In this document: in pieces, positions 6,978-15,070 of the stretch
Numbering within the stretch: the first letter of the stretch is position 1
How the letters are laid out: each line of letters opens with the position of its first letter
Assembly: GCA_002398845.1 (NCBI GenBank)
Contig: DHBY01000013.1
Location: 1 to 43,499 of the forward strand
Source of the DNA: Firmicutes bacterium UBA4916
GTDB lineage: Bacteria > Bacillota > Clostridia > Tissierellales > Tepidimicrobiaceae
DNA length: 43,499 nt
Direction of reading: 5' to 3'
Notes under the pieces: model-generated
The model's database searches: none
The model's input: only the letters and a program-made list of their open reading frames with translations
What the model was told of the DNA's origin: nothing
Made by a program: the position numbers and the translations under genes

Positions 6978-8174
6978 TTAAAATAAGGCCTTAAGGCCAG
7001 ATAGGGATTTAATACCTAGGAAGAGTGTAATTATAACAACTGCAATTCCAAGGATTAACAGACATTTTGAATGTTCATAATCCCCAACAATCTTTTTATT
7101 TCTAGATGCCAATAACATGGTCCCTAAAGTAATAGGAAGTATTAGACCATTTAGAGAACTTGCAACTACAAGGAGGGTAACAGGTTGTCCTATTGTAATA
7201 AACATAATAGCAGAAACAGCTATAAATGCTATAGTCCACTTTTGTTTATTTCTATTGATAGTATCAGCCAAGCTTGTCAAAAAGGATACAGAGGTATAGG
7301 CAGCTCCAACAATAGAAGATATCGCAGCAGCCCAGATAACAGCACCAAAGAATTTATAACCTATATTTCCTGCAGCCAGTTTGAAAGCAGATGCAGCTGG
7401 ATTGGAAGGATCTAGAGCCAGACCTTTTGATACTACTCCTAGAACTGCCAAGAATAGTAGGATTCTCACAATAGTAGCTACTGCCATTCCCATTATAGCA
7501 GATTTATTTATCTGATCTAGATTGTCCTTTCCTGAAATACCAGCATCCAAGAGTCTATGCCCACCAGAGAAGGTTATATAGCCTCCAACAGTTCCGCCTA
7601 CGAGGGTGATGATTTCCAAGAAGGGAATTTTTTTAGGAACAAAGGTTCTATAAACTGCCTCTCCAACAGGAGGCTTTGTAGAGATTGCCACATAGCCTAT
7701 CATTAATATCATAGCACCGCCTAGAACCTTGGTAAGGGTGTCCATGGCCTTATCAGCCTCTTTAGATAAAAATATTGTTATGGCTAAAACTGCAGAGATG
7801 GCAGCCCCTATTTTAAGATCCAATCCAAATATGACATTTAGCCCTAAAGCAGCACCTCCCACATTTCCTATATTAAAGACAAGCCCTCCTAAGGCTACTA
7901 AAAATGCAATAAAATAACCTAGGCCAGGCAATACCTTATTTGCAATATCTTGTCCCTTCATTCCAGATACGCCTATGATTCTCCAGACATTTAACTGGGC
8001 AATCAAGGATATAATTACTGAAATAAGGATGACAAATCCAAAGGTAGCACCTAATTTTTCAGTAAAAACTGCAGTTTGAGTCAAGAAACCAGGTCCGATG
8101 GCAGATGTAGCCATTAGAAAAGCAGCCCCTAGTAATATGGAAAGGTTTTCATTCTTACTTTTATTATCTGTCAA
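6978..8174 (-). CDS. NRAMP-like transporter of the pxp operon (YcsG-like)
   Basis: Polytopic membrane protein of about 398 residues with roughly eleven hydrophobic segments and the NRAMP-like opening LLGAAFLMATSAIGPGFLTQT. The Bacillus ycsF-ycsG-kipI-kipA cluster carries the same family beside 5-oxoprolinase genes, so import of 5-oxoproline, or cation-coupled transport serving it, is the natural inference; true Mn/Fe transport is not shown. The expected NRAMP DPG metal-binding motif in the first helix reads IGPG here, which argues against a classical metal transporter. Start: the stop of pxpA is embedded in a TAAGGAGGA site (8190-8182) that serves a TTG at 8174; a longer in-frame ATG at 8201 lacks a good site. 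Confidence 0.85.
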   Translation of the reverse strand: MTDNKSKNENLSILLGAAFLMATSAIGPGFLTQTAVFTEKLGATFGFVILISVIISLIAQLNVWRIIGVSGMKGQDIANKVLPGLGYFIAFLVALGGLVFNIGNVGGAALGLNVIFGLDLKIGAAISAVLAITIFLSKEADKAMDTLTKVLGGAMILMIGYVAISTKPPVGEAVYRTFVPKKIPFLEIITLVGGTVGGYITFSGGHRLLDAGISGKDNLDQINKSAIMGMAVATIVRILLFLAVLGVVSKGLALDPSNPAASAFKLAAGNIGYKFFGAVIWAAAISSIVGAAYTSVSFLTSLADTINRNKQKWTIAFIAVSAIMFITIGQPVTLLVVASSLNGLILPITLGTMLLASRNKKIVGDYEHSKCLLILGIAVVIITLFLGIKSLSGLKALF

Positions 8175-8187
8175 ATTAAATTCCTCC

Positions 8188-8958
8188 TTAGATAAATTCA
8201 TTTAGGCTTTTAACATCTATGCCATCATTTATAAGACTGTCCCTGATCCCCTTTACAAAGTTTATAGCATCTGGATTATCACCGTGAACACATATGGAGT
8301 CAGCAACTATAGGAATTTCTTTATCGTCAATAGTATCAACCTTTCCCTCTAAAACCATCTTCTTTATTCTAGAAATAGCCAATTCACTATCGTGAATCAT
8401 AGCACCAGGCAATTTTCGGCTTACCAAGGTGCCATCAGAATTATAGGCTCTATCAGCAAATACCTCCTGTGCTACTCTAAGGCCTTTTTCTTCAGCACGT
8501 CTGGCAATATAACTGCCACTAAGTGCAAGTAATATAATATCCTTGTCCACATCTAGTATGCCATTTATAACTTCCTCCGCAAGTTTAGGATTTACAGATG
8601 CGGTATTATAAAAAGCACCATGGAGCTTTATATGCTGAATTCGCGCACCATGTGCAGCTGCAAAGGCATTTAAGGCACCTAGCTGATATATCGTGTATGC
8701 CCTGCCCTCCTTTGGGCTGATATCCATATTTCGCCTACCAAAGCCCAATAAATCAGGATAGCCAGGATGTGCACCTATAGCCACACCATTTTCCACTGCC
8801 TCCATTACTGTATCCTCCATAATAATAGGATCACCAGCATGCCAACCACAGGCAATATTTACACTGGTAATATGTTTAATCACTTCCTTATCTAATCCCA
8901 AAACGTAATTTCCAAAACCCTCGCCAATGTCTGAATTTAAATCTACAACATTTCTCAT
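8188..8958 (-). CDS. pxpA: 5-oxoprolinase subunit PxpA (LamB/YcsF family)
   Basis: Cytoplasmic 5-oxoprolinase subunit with a beta/alpha-barrel (polysaccharide-deacetylase-like) fold, 256 residues. The family signature is at the N terminus: VDLNSDIGEGFG, then NIACGWHAGDP, GVAIGAHPGYPDLLGFGRR and HIKLHGAFYN. The start is set at the ATG at 8958, seven bases from a GGGAGGTG site; a longer frame to 9060 would run through the promoter and the palindrome upstream, so it is rejected. First gene of the pxpA-transporter-pxpB-pxpC operon. Expression is probably controlled at the palindromic site 21 bases upstream. Confidence 0.93.
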   Translation of the reverse strand: MRNVVDLNSDIGEGFGNYVLGLDKEVIKHITSVNIACGWHAGDPIIMEDTVMEAVENGVAIGAHPGYPDLLGFGRRNMDISPKEGRAYTIYQLGALNAFAAAHGARIQHIKLHGAFYNTASVNPKLAEEVINGILDVDKDIILLALSGSYIARRAEEKGLRVAQEVFADRAYNSDGTLVSRKLPGAMIHDSELAISRIKKMVLEGKVDTIDDKEIPIVADSICVHGDNPDAINFVKGIRDSLINDGIDVKSLNEFI

Positions 8959-8978
8959 TGAAAACACCTCCCAGATAT

Positions 8979-9027
8979 TTTGATATATCAAATAGCGGCT
9001 TAGAAACGCACCCGCTATTTGATATAT
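8979..9027 (-). promoter_or_regulatory. Palindromic operator or 5'-leader hairpin of the pxp operon
   Basis: Two 16-base arms (8983-8998 and 9012-9027) are perfect reverse complements around a 13-base spacer. The proximal arm lies in a smaller perfect palindrome, TTTGATATATCAAA (8979-8992), and the same TTTGATATAT box recurs at 9018-9027. The distal arm lies at the predicted transcription start, so a dimeric repressor (a GntR-type protein would fit, by inference only) could block transcription, or the RNA would begin with a strong hairpin. Confidence 0.6.
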
Positions 9028-9031
9028 AATT

Positions 9032-9060
9032 ACTATAACATAACTATTCAGCATTTTCAA
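9032..9060 (-). promoter_or_regulatory. Sigma-A-like promoter of the pxp operon
   Basis: On the minus strand TTGAAA (9060-9055), a 17-base spacer and TATAGT (9037-9032). The expected start is near 9025, within the distal arm of the palindrome. Confidence 0.65.
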
Positions 9061-9156
9061 TGAATAGGGAATTGAAGTACATTAGTGAATAAATATTTTT
9101 GAGATAAAATTCTCAAATATGTGTTAAAAGAGGTTATAATATAATTGCTAGATAAG

Positions 9157-9195
9157 TGCAAAAATGCACCAGGGACGCATCTTTTTGCATTTTTG
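9157..9195 (+). repeat. Dispersed AGGGACG-type repeat, copy 4
   Basis: The unit at 9165-9195 matches 4440-4470 with a single mismatch. Here it is preceded by TGCAAAA, which can pair with the TTTTGCA inside the unit, so the whole forms a hairpin. It is opposite in orientation to the copy at 5116-5146, so the pair flanks the pxp operon. Confidence 0.85.
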
Positions 9196-9327
9196 AAGCA
9201 GTAGTAGAAGATATAGAAATTAATTAGCTATTATTTTGTCAAAAATTAAAGAATACTAAATATTGTGATATAATTAGAATTAATTGGATAGGTTTATACT
9301 TAATACAATTTAAAGGAGTGAATAAAT

Positions 9328-9747
9328 ATGAAGTTTAAGAAATTTGGTCATAAGTATGTAGTTAGGCTAGAGAAAGGTGAAGAGGTAGTAGCATCCATCA
9401 AAAACCTATGCGAAGAAGAAGGCATAAAACTAGGCTCTATTTCTGGTATTGGGGCTACAAATAAAGCGGTAATAGGTCTATTCGAAACGGGCACTAAGGA
9501 ATATCACTCAAAGGAACTAACAGGGGATATGGAGATTACAAGCCTTGTAGGTAATGTGTCCCAAATGGATGGAGAGGTTTATTTACATATTCATGTTAAT
9601 ATAGCAGATGAGAACAATAATGTATTTGGTGGGCATTTGACATCAGCAGTAATTAGTGCTACAGGAGAAATAATTATAGATATAATAGATGGAGTAGTAG
9701 ATAGGGAATTTAATAAAGAAATCGGATTAAATCTTTTTAAAATTTAA
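9328..9747 (+). CDS. PPC (DUF296) domain protein
   Basis: Small soluble protein of 139 residues consisting of a single PPC/DUF296 domain. The presumed metal site of the family is visible as HIHVNI followed ten residues later by GGHL, and the central SISGIGATNKAVIGLF loop is typical. In plants this domain sits on AT-hook DNA-binding proteins; bacterial members are stand-alone trimers, often labelled DNA-binding, but their function is not established. The ATG has an AAAGGAGTG site. It is monocistronic, with its neighbours on their own promoters. Confidence 0.88.
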   Translation: MKFKKFGHKYVVRLEKGEEVVASIKNLCEEEGIKLGSISGIGATNKAVIGLFETGTKEYHSKELTGDMEITSLVGNVSQMDGEVYLHIHVNIADENNNVFGGHLTSAVISATGEIIIDIIDGVVDREFNKEIGLNLFKI

Positions 9748-9797
9748 TTTATATCACATCATTTATTTTCTTTAAATTAAACAGTTCTTTAGAAGCA

Positions 9798-9826
9798 TTG
9801 TAATACTAAGATTTTTAATCTATAAT
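9798..9826 (+). promoter_or_regulatory. Sigma-A-like promoter of the chemoreceptor fusion gene
   Basis: TTGTAA (9798-9803), 17-base spacer, TATAAT (9821-9826). The in-frame ATG at 9837 would lie at about the transcription start, which supports the internal start at 9870. Confidence 0.7.
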
Positions 9827-9869
9827 TTAATTAAATATGGTTTCTAAAACGGAGAACAGGGAGGCTAAA

Positions 9870-12344
9870 ATGCTAGATATATTTAAAAAAAAATCAAATT
9901 ATCAAGAAGATAAGCTTGAAGAACCTGTAGATAAGGCCATAACAACTGAGAAAGATTCTACTCTACAGTCCGAGCTCCATTTAATTAAACAAAATGAAGA
10001 AAACTTATTGTACAATCTAAGGGTAAAGATAGGGGATTCCACTAATCAGGCGGAAAACTTGATTAATGCCATAGACTCCATAGCCAATAGGGTAGAGGAG
10101 CAGATGAAACATATATATTCAGTAGTAGATGAAATAGGTCATTATTCAGCTATGGCACAGGAACTGCATGCTAGTTCTAGCGACTCTTATAGAACGGCTA
10201 ATGAAACCTTAGGTGTTGTGGAAGAAGGCAGTAAAGCTGTATATAATACTATTGAGTCCATGAATGAAATAAACAAATCCATGTCCAGTGTAATAGAGGA
10301 GATAAATAGTTTAAAGACAAGCGTTACTAAAATAGAGGATATATTAAATATTATAAGGGATATAGCTAAACAGACTAATTTACTAGCCTTAAATGCAAAT
10401 ATAGAGGCAGCTAGAGCAGGAGATGCAGGTAAGGGTTTTGCCGTTGTAGCTAATGAGGTGAAAAAATTAGCCGATCGAAGTGCCGAATCTGCTAATCATA
10501 TATCAGATATAATCAAGGATATCCAAACAAATTTAAATACTACCATTGATGCCATTGGAAATAGTAATGATAAAATAAATGAAGGCTCATCTGTTGCAGA
10601 AAAGTCTAATATGGCTTTTCAAAAAATTGAAACAGCCATTAAGGATATGATTCAAATAATTAGCGAGATAACAGATGGCATATCTGTTCAAACTAATAGC
10701 CTTGAATCTGTAGTCACCTCTACTGACGAAATGGAACGTTCTTCTGAGAAAGCTATGTCCATGGTAGAAGGCGCTATGATGAATACTCAATTTACAAAGA
10801 CTACATTAGATGAATTAAATCAAGTTAATAAACTTTTAGATGAGATGAGTAAAAAATTATTAGGTCAACAGGTAAGCCGTGGGGAAAAGGATTCCATCAC
10901 CATAAAATTAGGTCTTTCGGGACCCCTTCAAACTCTAGACCCAGCTATGACAAATATTATGGAAAGCTTACGATTTTTAAATAATATTCATACGGGATTA
11001 TTGACTATTGGCGATACAGGAGATGTACTGCCCTCCATAGCTAAAAACTGGTATGTAGAAGATGACAATCTTACTTGGATATTTAATTTAAGGAAAGATG
11101 CAAGTTTCCATAATGGTAAAAAAGTTTCTGCTTATGATGTAAAATATTCCTTAGAGAGGCTGCTTTCTCCCGAACTAAACTCACCAAATGCTTGGTTTAT
11201 CGATTATATAGAAGGGGCAAAGGAATTTATGAAAGGCTCAGCGGGAGAAGTTAGGGGAATTAAGGTATTAGACGATTATAGATTGTCTATTAAACTTGAG
11301 ACACCTTTTAGTGGATTTCTTATATTATTATCCCATGGCTGCTGTTCTGTAATGGATCCAGAGGAGCTTAAAAAAGGAAATTTTGTAGGATGCGGACCTT
11401 ATATGATAGAGAGCCACGAGGATAATGTGTACAAGCTAGTGGCATATGAAAATTATTTAGGTGGGAAACCTTATTGTGATGTAATAGAAGTGAAGACTGA
11501 GGACAAAGAAGCTTTAGATAACTTTGTCAATGGAAAGTACGATTTTTATGTAATAAATAACAAAAAGGAATATGAAACTATTAAATCACAGGAATTGGGG
11601 AAGAATATGAAATTTATAGATTTGATAGCAACCTTCTACATAAGTTTTAAACTTAAAAATACTAGTTCCCCATATACCAAGAAAAAAGTAAGACAAGCTA
11701 TAAGCTATGCAATAAATAAGAAAAGAATAGTAGATGAGATATTTGGTGGTTTAGCAGTGGAAGCCAAATGCATGATACCTCCTGGACTAATACCCTGCAA
11801 TAATATAGCAGGCTATGAATATAATCCTAATAAGGCAAAGGAGATAATTCATAAAGAAGGAGTGAATTTGAATAGGCCATTAGTAATTCTTTCTGAAGAG
11901 AATATCAATCCCGTTTTAAAATTAGTGGAGGAGGATTTAAAGGCTATAGGGATTAATTGTAAATATGAAAAGCTTTCAGGAAAGGAGCTATTAAGGGCCA
12001 AAGAACTACAGGAAGGCTATGATATACATTTTTCTGGATGGTATGCTGATACACTTGACCCTTCATCTTTTATTAAACCTTTATTTATGCCAGGTAGTCC
12101 AACCAATATAAGTGACTATGAAAATGATGAAGTAATAAAGTTAGTTGAAAAGGCAACTCAAATGGCAAATCCAAAGAAAAGAGAAGAGCTATACATAGAG
12201 ATTCAAAGGATAATATCCGAAGACATTCCTTGTATACCATTATTTCATCCACAAAATGCAATATGTACCAAAGCTGACGTACACAATGTAAATTTATCAC
12301 CTTTGGCTATGCTTAAATACGATAATATTATAAAATATATGTAG
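9870..12344 (+). CDS. Soluble chemoreceptor fused to a family-5 solute-binding domain
   Basis: Protein of 824 residues with two parts. Residues about 40-330 form a long alpha-helical methyl-accepting (MCP) signalling domain; the CheA/CheW-binding hairpin tip is at about 163-200 (QTNLLALNANIEAARAG, with Glu179). Residues about 341-824 form a complete SBP_bac_5 (oligopeptide/dipeptide/nickel-type) solute-binding protein, with YDVKYSLERLL, CGPYMIES and the C-terminal hinge region. I see no signal peptide, lipobox or membrane segment, so both parts should be cytoplasmic. The MCP part probably signals to CheA according to ligand bound by the second part. The ATG at 9870 has a GGGAGG site. Alone in its transcription unit: own promoter and terminator. 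SgrR is a precedent for a cytoplasmic SBP_5 domain used as a sensor. Confidence 0.9.
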   Translation: MLDIFKKKSNYQEDKLEEPVDKAITTEKDSTLQSELHLIKQNEENLLYNLRVKIGDSTNQAENLINAIDSIANRVEEQMKHIYSVVDEIGHYSAMAQELHASSSDSYRTANETLGVVEEGSKAVYNTIESMNEINKSMSSVIEEINSLKTSVTKIEDILNIIRDIAKQTNLLALNANIEAARAGDAGKGFAVVANEVKKLADRSAESANHISDIIKDIQTNLNTTIDAIGNSNDKINEGSSVAEKSNMAFQKIETAIKDMIQIISEITDGISVQTNSLESVVTSTDEMERSSEKAMSMVEGAMMNTQFTKTTLDELNQVNKLLDEMSKKLLGQQVSRGEKDSITIKLGLSGPLQTLDPAMTNIMESLRFLNNIHTGLLTIGDTGDVLPSIAKNWYVEDDNLTWIFNLRKDASFHNGKKVSAYDVKYSLERLLSPELNSPNAWFIDYIEGAKEFMKGSAGEVRGIKVLDDYRLSIKLETPFSGFLILLSHGCCSVMDPEELKKGNFVGCGPYMIESHEDNVYKLVAYENYLGGKPYCDVIEVKTEDKEALDNFVNGKYDFYVINNKKEYETIKSQELGKNMKFIDLIATFYISFKLKNTSSPYTKKKVRQAISYAINKKRIVDEIFGGLAVEAKCMIPPGLIPCNNIAGYEYNPNKAKEIIHKEGVNLNRPLVILSEENINPVLKLVEEDLKAIGINCKYEKLSGKELLRAKELQEGYDIHFSGWYADTLDPSSFIKPLFMPGSPTNISDYENDEVIKLVEKATQMANPKKREELYIEIQRIISEDIPCIPLFHPQNAICTKADVHNVNLSPLAMLKYDNIIKYM

Positions 12345-12355
12345 GAAAATAGGAT

Positions 12356-12400
12356 AAAAAGGCGGTTTCACTGTTTTAAAACAGTAAAACCGCCTTTTTA
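12356..12400 (+). terminator. Strong rho-independent terminator
   Basis: Long stem: AAAAAGGCGGTTT with AAACCGCCTTTTT, continued by ACTGTTTT/AAAACAGT across a one-base mismatch. It ends the chemoreceptor fusion transcript; the symmetric A and T runs allow action in both directions. Confidence 0.9.
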
Positions 12401-12513
12401 TTTTAATTAACTTTGTAATACAAATTTAATATTTGGACCATTAAGAAAGTAAAGTAATAAGGTATAATGTAAGTAGTGAATACATTAAACATAGAAAAGG
12501 AAGGAGTGAAAAT

Positions 12514-14625
12514 GTGAAGAGAAGAAAAGTTAATCCAATATTATTTTCTCTATTGATAATGTTTTTCAGTTTTTCTGGGTGCTTTGGCATATATTCTTTT
12601 GCCGATAAACCTATTAGATTAGTAGCCGATGGAAAGGATATTACATCCCTTGCTAGCCCTATAGTTGAAAATGGCAGGACTTTAGTTCCAATAAGGTTTA
12701 TCACAGAAGAATTAGGAGGAAAAGTTAACTGGAATGATAAAGAGAAAAGGGTAACCATCGAAAAGGATAGTTTATTAGTGGATTTGAAAATCGACAGCCA
12801 TTTGGTTTCCTATAAAGATGGAGAGAAAAATTATAGTTTAATTGATGTGCCGCCTAAAATCATAAAAGGCCGTACCTTTGTACCTCTTCGTTTTGTTAGC
12901 AATGCTCTAGGTGTTGGGGTTGAATGGGATGAAACCAATAGAACCGTCTATATCGATTCTAGTAAAGGGTCAACTATGGAACCATTTTTTAATATAAAAA
13001 TTTCCACATTAGAAAATGGACAAGTTATAAATGGCAAAACGGATTTGCAAATAGAATTACCAGAGGGTAATTTAACTAATGCAAAAGAGATAAAATATTT
13101 ATTATTAGATCCAAAAACAGCAGAAGGATTCGTAATAGCTAGAGGCGAGGATTTAACGGATAAATATACTTGGATACCTAGCCTAGAGGAAAAGGGAGAA
13201 AAGGTCCTTGTGGCTGCTCTCTATGATGAAAAAGGAAAGTTTTTAGCAGGGGATGCTATTTCTCTTAATATGGATGTAAATCCTACGGTTTCGTTAATGG
13301 GAGTAACAGAAGGCGAGACATTAGAAGATACAATATCTTTAGGGGCAGATACAAGCTTTTTAGCGTCCTATGTAAAATATGAAATTACTAATTTAGATAC
13401 AGGAAAAACCAATGTAATAGGAGAGGATATACCCTTAGACCCTTATGGCCTATATAATTGGGAACCAAAAATAAGTCAAAATGGCAACTATTCCTTTAAG
13501 GTAATTGCCTATGATGGGGATGATAAACCTTATGAGAGCCAAGAGATAAAAGCCAAGGTTCAAATTAGCCCTAAATTAGCCTTATCAGGGGTTTCTGAAG
13601 GACAGATAATCAATAAACCTGTCAACCTATTAGCTACTAGGAATTTTGAAGTAAATGAAACCCAATATATATTAAGAAATCCTAGCTCTGGAAAGGAAGA
13701 AGTCCTTGCTCAAGTACCTTATGGAGACTATAAATGGTTTCCAGGGCCAGAAATTTCTGGAGAAAGGGAAGTTTTGGTTAGAGTTGTGGATACAAAGGGA
13801 GTGTCCCATGAAAGCGAACCGATAAAAGTTACCTTAACAGGAAATCCAATAATACTTTTAGAAGGGGCAGGGCCAAATCAAGTTTTAAGAGAGCCTACCA
13901 AGCTAAAAATTAAAAGCAATATAAATTTAGATAGTGTAACTTATGTCCTCACTAATAGAGATACAGGGAAAGAAAAAATAATAGCAGCGGATAAGGAGCC
14001 TTCAGCTGAAGTAGTCTATACTCCTACTAAAGGAGATATAGGTTATTGGAATATACAAGCTATTGGTAAAGCCAATGGGGATAAAATTAAAAGTGAATCA
14101 ATTCCAATTAGAGTTTTTCTGGGAGAAACATACAAGCCCTTACCTATAATTGAAAAAGATAAATATCTAGATTTAGCTTCAGGATTAGCTGAGGATTCTT
14201 GGGAAAAAACAGGTATGTCAGCAGCTTTACAGACAGCTCAGTCCATTCTTGAAAGTGGCTGGGGACAAAGTGTACCAGTGGATAAATATAGCGGAAAGCT
14301 TTCTTATAATTTATTTGGTATAAAAGGCAAAGGTTCTAAAGGTTCAGTGACTCTTAACACAAGTGAAGTCTATAATGGGAAGACTTATTATGTAGATGCA
14401 GATTTTAGATCATATAATAATGTTAGAGAAAGTTGGGCAGACCACAAGAACTTTTTACTAAATTCGACTAGATATGAGCCTTTTAAAGAAGTAATGCATA
14501 ATAGCACTCAAGGGGCATGGGCTTTAAAAAGAACAGGCTATGCCACTGACCCAGAGTATGCATTGAAACTTATGAAAATTATAAAACAATATAATTTACA
14601 AAAGCTTGATAAAGTAAGTATATAA
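12514..14625 (+). CDS. Secreted glucosaminidase with copper-amine-oxidase-type N-terminal domains
   Basis: Exported cell-wall hydrolase of 703 residues. Residues 1-30 form a signal peptide (basic start, LFSLLIMFFSFSGCFGIYSFA). Residues about 32-150 are two copies of the copper-amine-oxidase N-terminal-like repeat (GRTLVPIRFITEELGG, GRTFVPLRFVSNALGV), often a wall-attachment or scaffold module in clostridia. About 155-540 are four or so repeated beta domains of roughly 95 residues with shared motifs such as LEDT or VNLLA and YGxYxWxP. About 545-695 is a glucosaminidase domain of the GH73 type, with the expected catalytic Glu580 in AQSILESGWGQ and the NLFGIKG and YATDPEYA blocks. It starts with GTG after an AAGGAG site. 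It probably cleaves peptidoglycan glycan strands in growth or separation. Confidence 0.9.
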   Translation: MKRRKVNPILFSLLIMFFSFSGCFGIYSFADKPIRLVADGKDITSLASPIVENGRTLVPIRFITEELGGKVNWNDKEKRVTIEKDSLLVDLKIDSHLVSYKDGEKNYSLIDVPPKIIKGRTFVPLRFVSNALGVGVEWDETNRTVYIDSSKGSTMEPFFNIKISTLENGQVINGKTDLQIELPEGNLTNAKEIKYLLLDPKTAEGFVIARGEDLTDKYTWIPSLEEKGEKVLVAALYDEKGKFLAGDAISLNMDVNPTVSLMGVTEGETLEDTISLGADTSFLASYVKYEITNLDTGKTNVIGEDIPLDPYGLYNWEPKISQNGNYSFKVIAYDGDDKPYESQEIKAKVQISPKLALSGVSEGQIINKPVNLLATRNFEVNETQYILRNPSSGKEEVLAQVPYGDYKWFPGPEISGEREVLVRVVDTKGVSHESEPIKVTLTGNPIILLEGAGPNQVLREPTKLKIKSNINLDSVTYVLTNRDTGKEKIIAADKEPSAEVVYTPTKGDIGYWNIQAIGKANGDKIKSESIPIRVFLGETYKPLPIIEKDKYLDLASGLAEDSWEKTGMSAALQTAQSILESGWGQSVPVDKYSGKLSYNLFGIKGKGSKGSVTLNTSEVYNGKTYYVDADFRSYNNVRESWADHKNFLLNSTRYEPFKEVMHNSTQGAWALKRTGYATDPEYALKLMKIIKQYNLQKLDKVSI

Positions 14626-14653
14626 GACACATTAATATTAATTGAAGGAATAT

Positions 14654-14686
14654 AAAATAGGGGGCAGCTGATGTCCCCTATTTTTT
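14654..14686 (+). terminator. Rho-independent terminator of the glucosaminidase gene
   Basis: AAAATAGGGG pairs with CCCCTATTTT across an 11-base loop, followed by a T run. Confidence 0.85.
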
Positions 14687-14736
14687 CTCCTATAGTAAGT
14701 TAAAACATTTACCACAAAATATATTGTCAAATAAAG

Positions 14737-14765
14737 TTGAAAATTATGTAAATATGTAATATTAT
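14737..14765 (+). promoter_or_regulatory. Sigma-A-like promoter of the small unknown gene
   Basis: TTGAAA (14737-14742), 17-base spacer, TATTAT (14760-14765), in very AT-rich DNA, 76 bases before the start codon. Confidence 0.5.
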
Positions 14766-14840
14766 AAGGATTATATAGAGATTATATAAATAAAGGAACT
14801 AATAATTTTTGTAAAAAGTTTCTGAAAAGGGGAAAGGCAT

Positions 14841-15035
14841 ATGGGAGTCTATAGAAATAAGATAAGCCAAGATGTAGATATTGAACGTATTTCAGATAGT
14901 GAATTAGATGGTATATTAGAACAAGTTGGAAGAAACCTTATCTATAACTATCTGTTATTTGGCAAGGACGTTACATATAAGAAGTTTGTGGAAAACTTAA
15001 ATATTTATCTAAGGCTAATGGATAGAACCAATTAA
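14841..15035 (+). CDS. Small protein of unknown function, 64 residues
   Basis: I do not recognise it. It is hydrophilic, with an acidic middle (ISDSELDGILEQVGRNL) and an amphipathic, tyrosine-rich C-terminal half (YNYLLFGKDVTYKKFVENLN), probably an all-helical small protein. There is no signal peptide or membrane segment. A purine-rich site (AAAAGGGGAAAGG) lies just upstream, a plausible promoter precedes it, and a strong hairpin terminator follows at once, so it is a real, separately transcribed gene. The SELD string recalls the SQELD motif of Spo0E-type phosphatases, but the surrounding pattern does not match, so I do not make that call. Confidence 0.7.
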   Translation: MGVYRNKISQDVDIERISDSELDGILEQVGRNLIYNYLLFGKDVTYKKFVENLNIYLRLMDRTN

Positions 15036-15070
15036 AAATCCTGGATAGGGAAGACCTATCCAGGATTTTT
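15034..15070 (+). terminator. Bidirectional terminator between convergent genes
   Basis: A 16-bp perfect stem, 15034-15049 with 15055-15070, with loop GAAGA, an A run on the left and a T run on the right. It serves both the small plus-strand gene and the large minus-strand SLH gene whose stop it abuts. Confidence 0.9.

Larger units (their letters stand above)
8959..9327. other. Divergent intergenic region, 369 bases, no gene
   Basis: It separates pxpA (minus) from the PPC-domain gene (plus). It holds the pxp ribosome binding site, the palindromic operator, a sigma-A-like promoter on the minus strand, a small TTTGAGA/TCTCAAA inverted repeat at 9098-9117, one copy of the dispersed AGGGACG repeat at 9157-9195, and AT-rich sequence with a TGATATAAT before the plus-strand gene. 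I see no open frame with a ribosome binding site here. Confidence 0.7.

Noticed and set aside
8959..9060. Longer N terminus for PxpA (34 extra residues)
   Set aside because: It would be encoded by the promoter and palindromic operator, and a strong ribosome binding site precedes the internal ATG.
14841..15035. Spo0E-type aspartyl phosphatase
   Set aside because: A SELD string is present, but the hydrophobic spacing and position of the SQELD motif of that family do not match.
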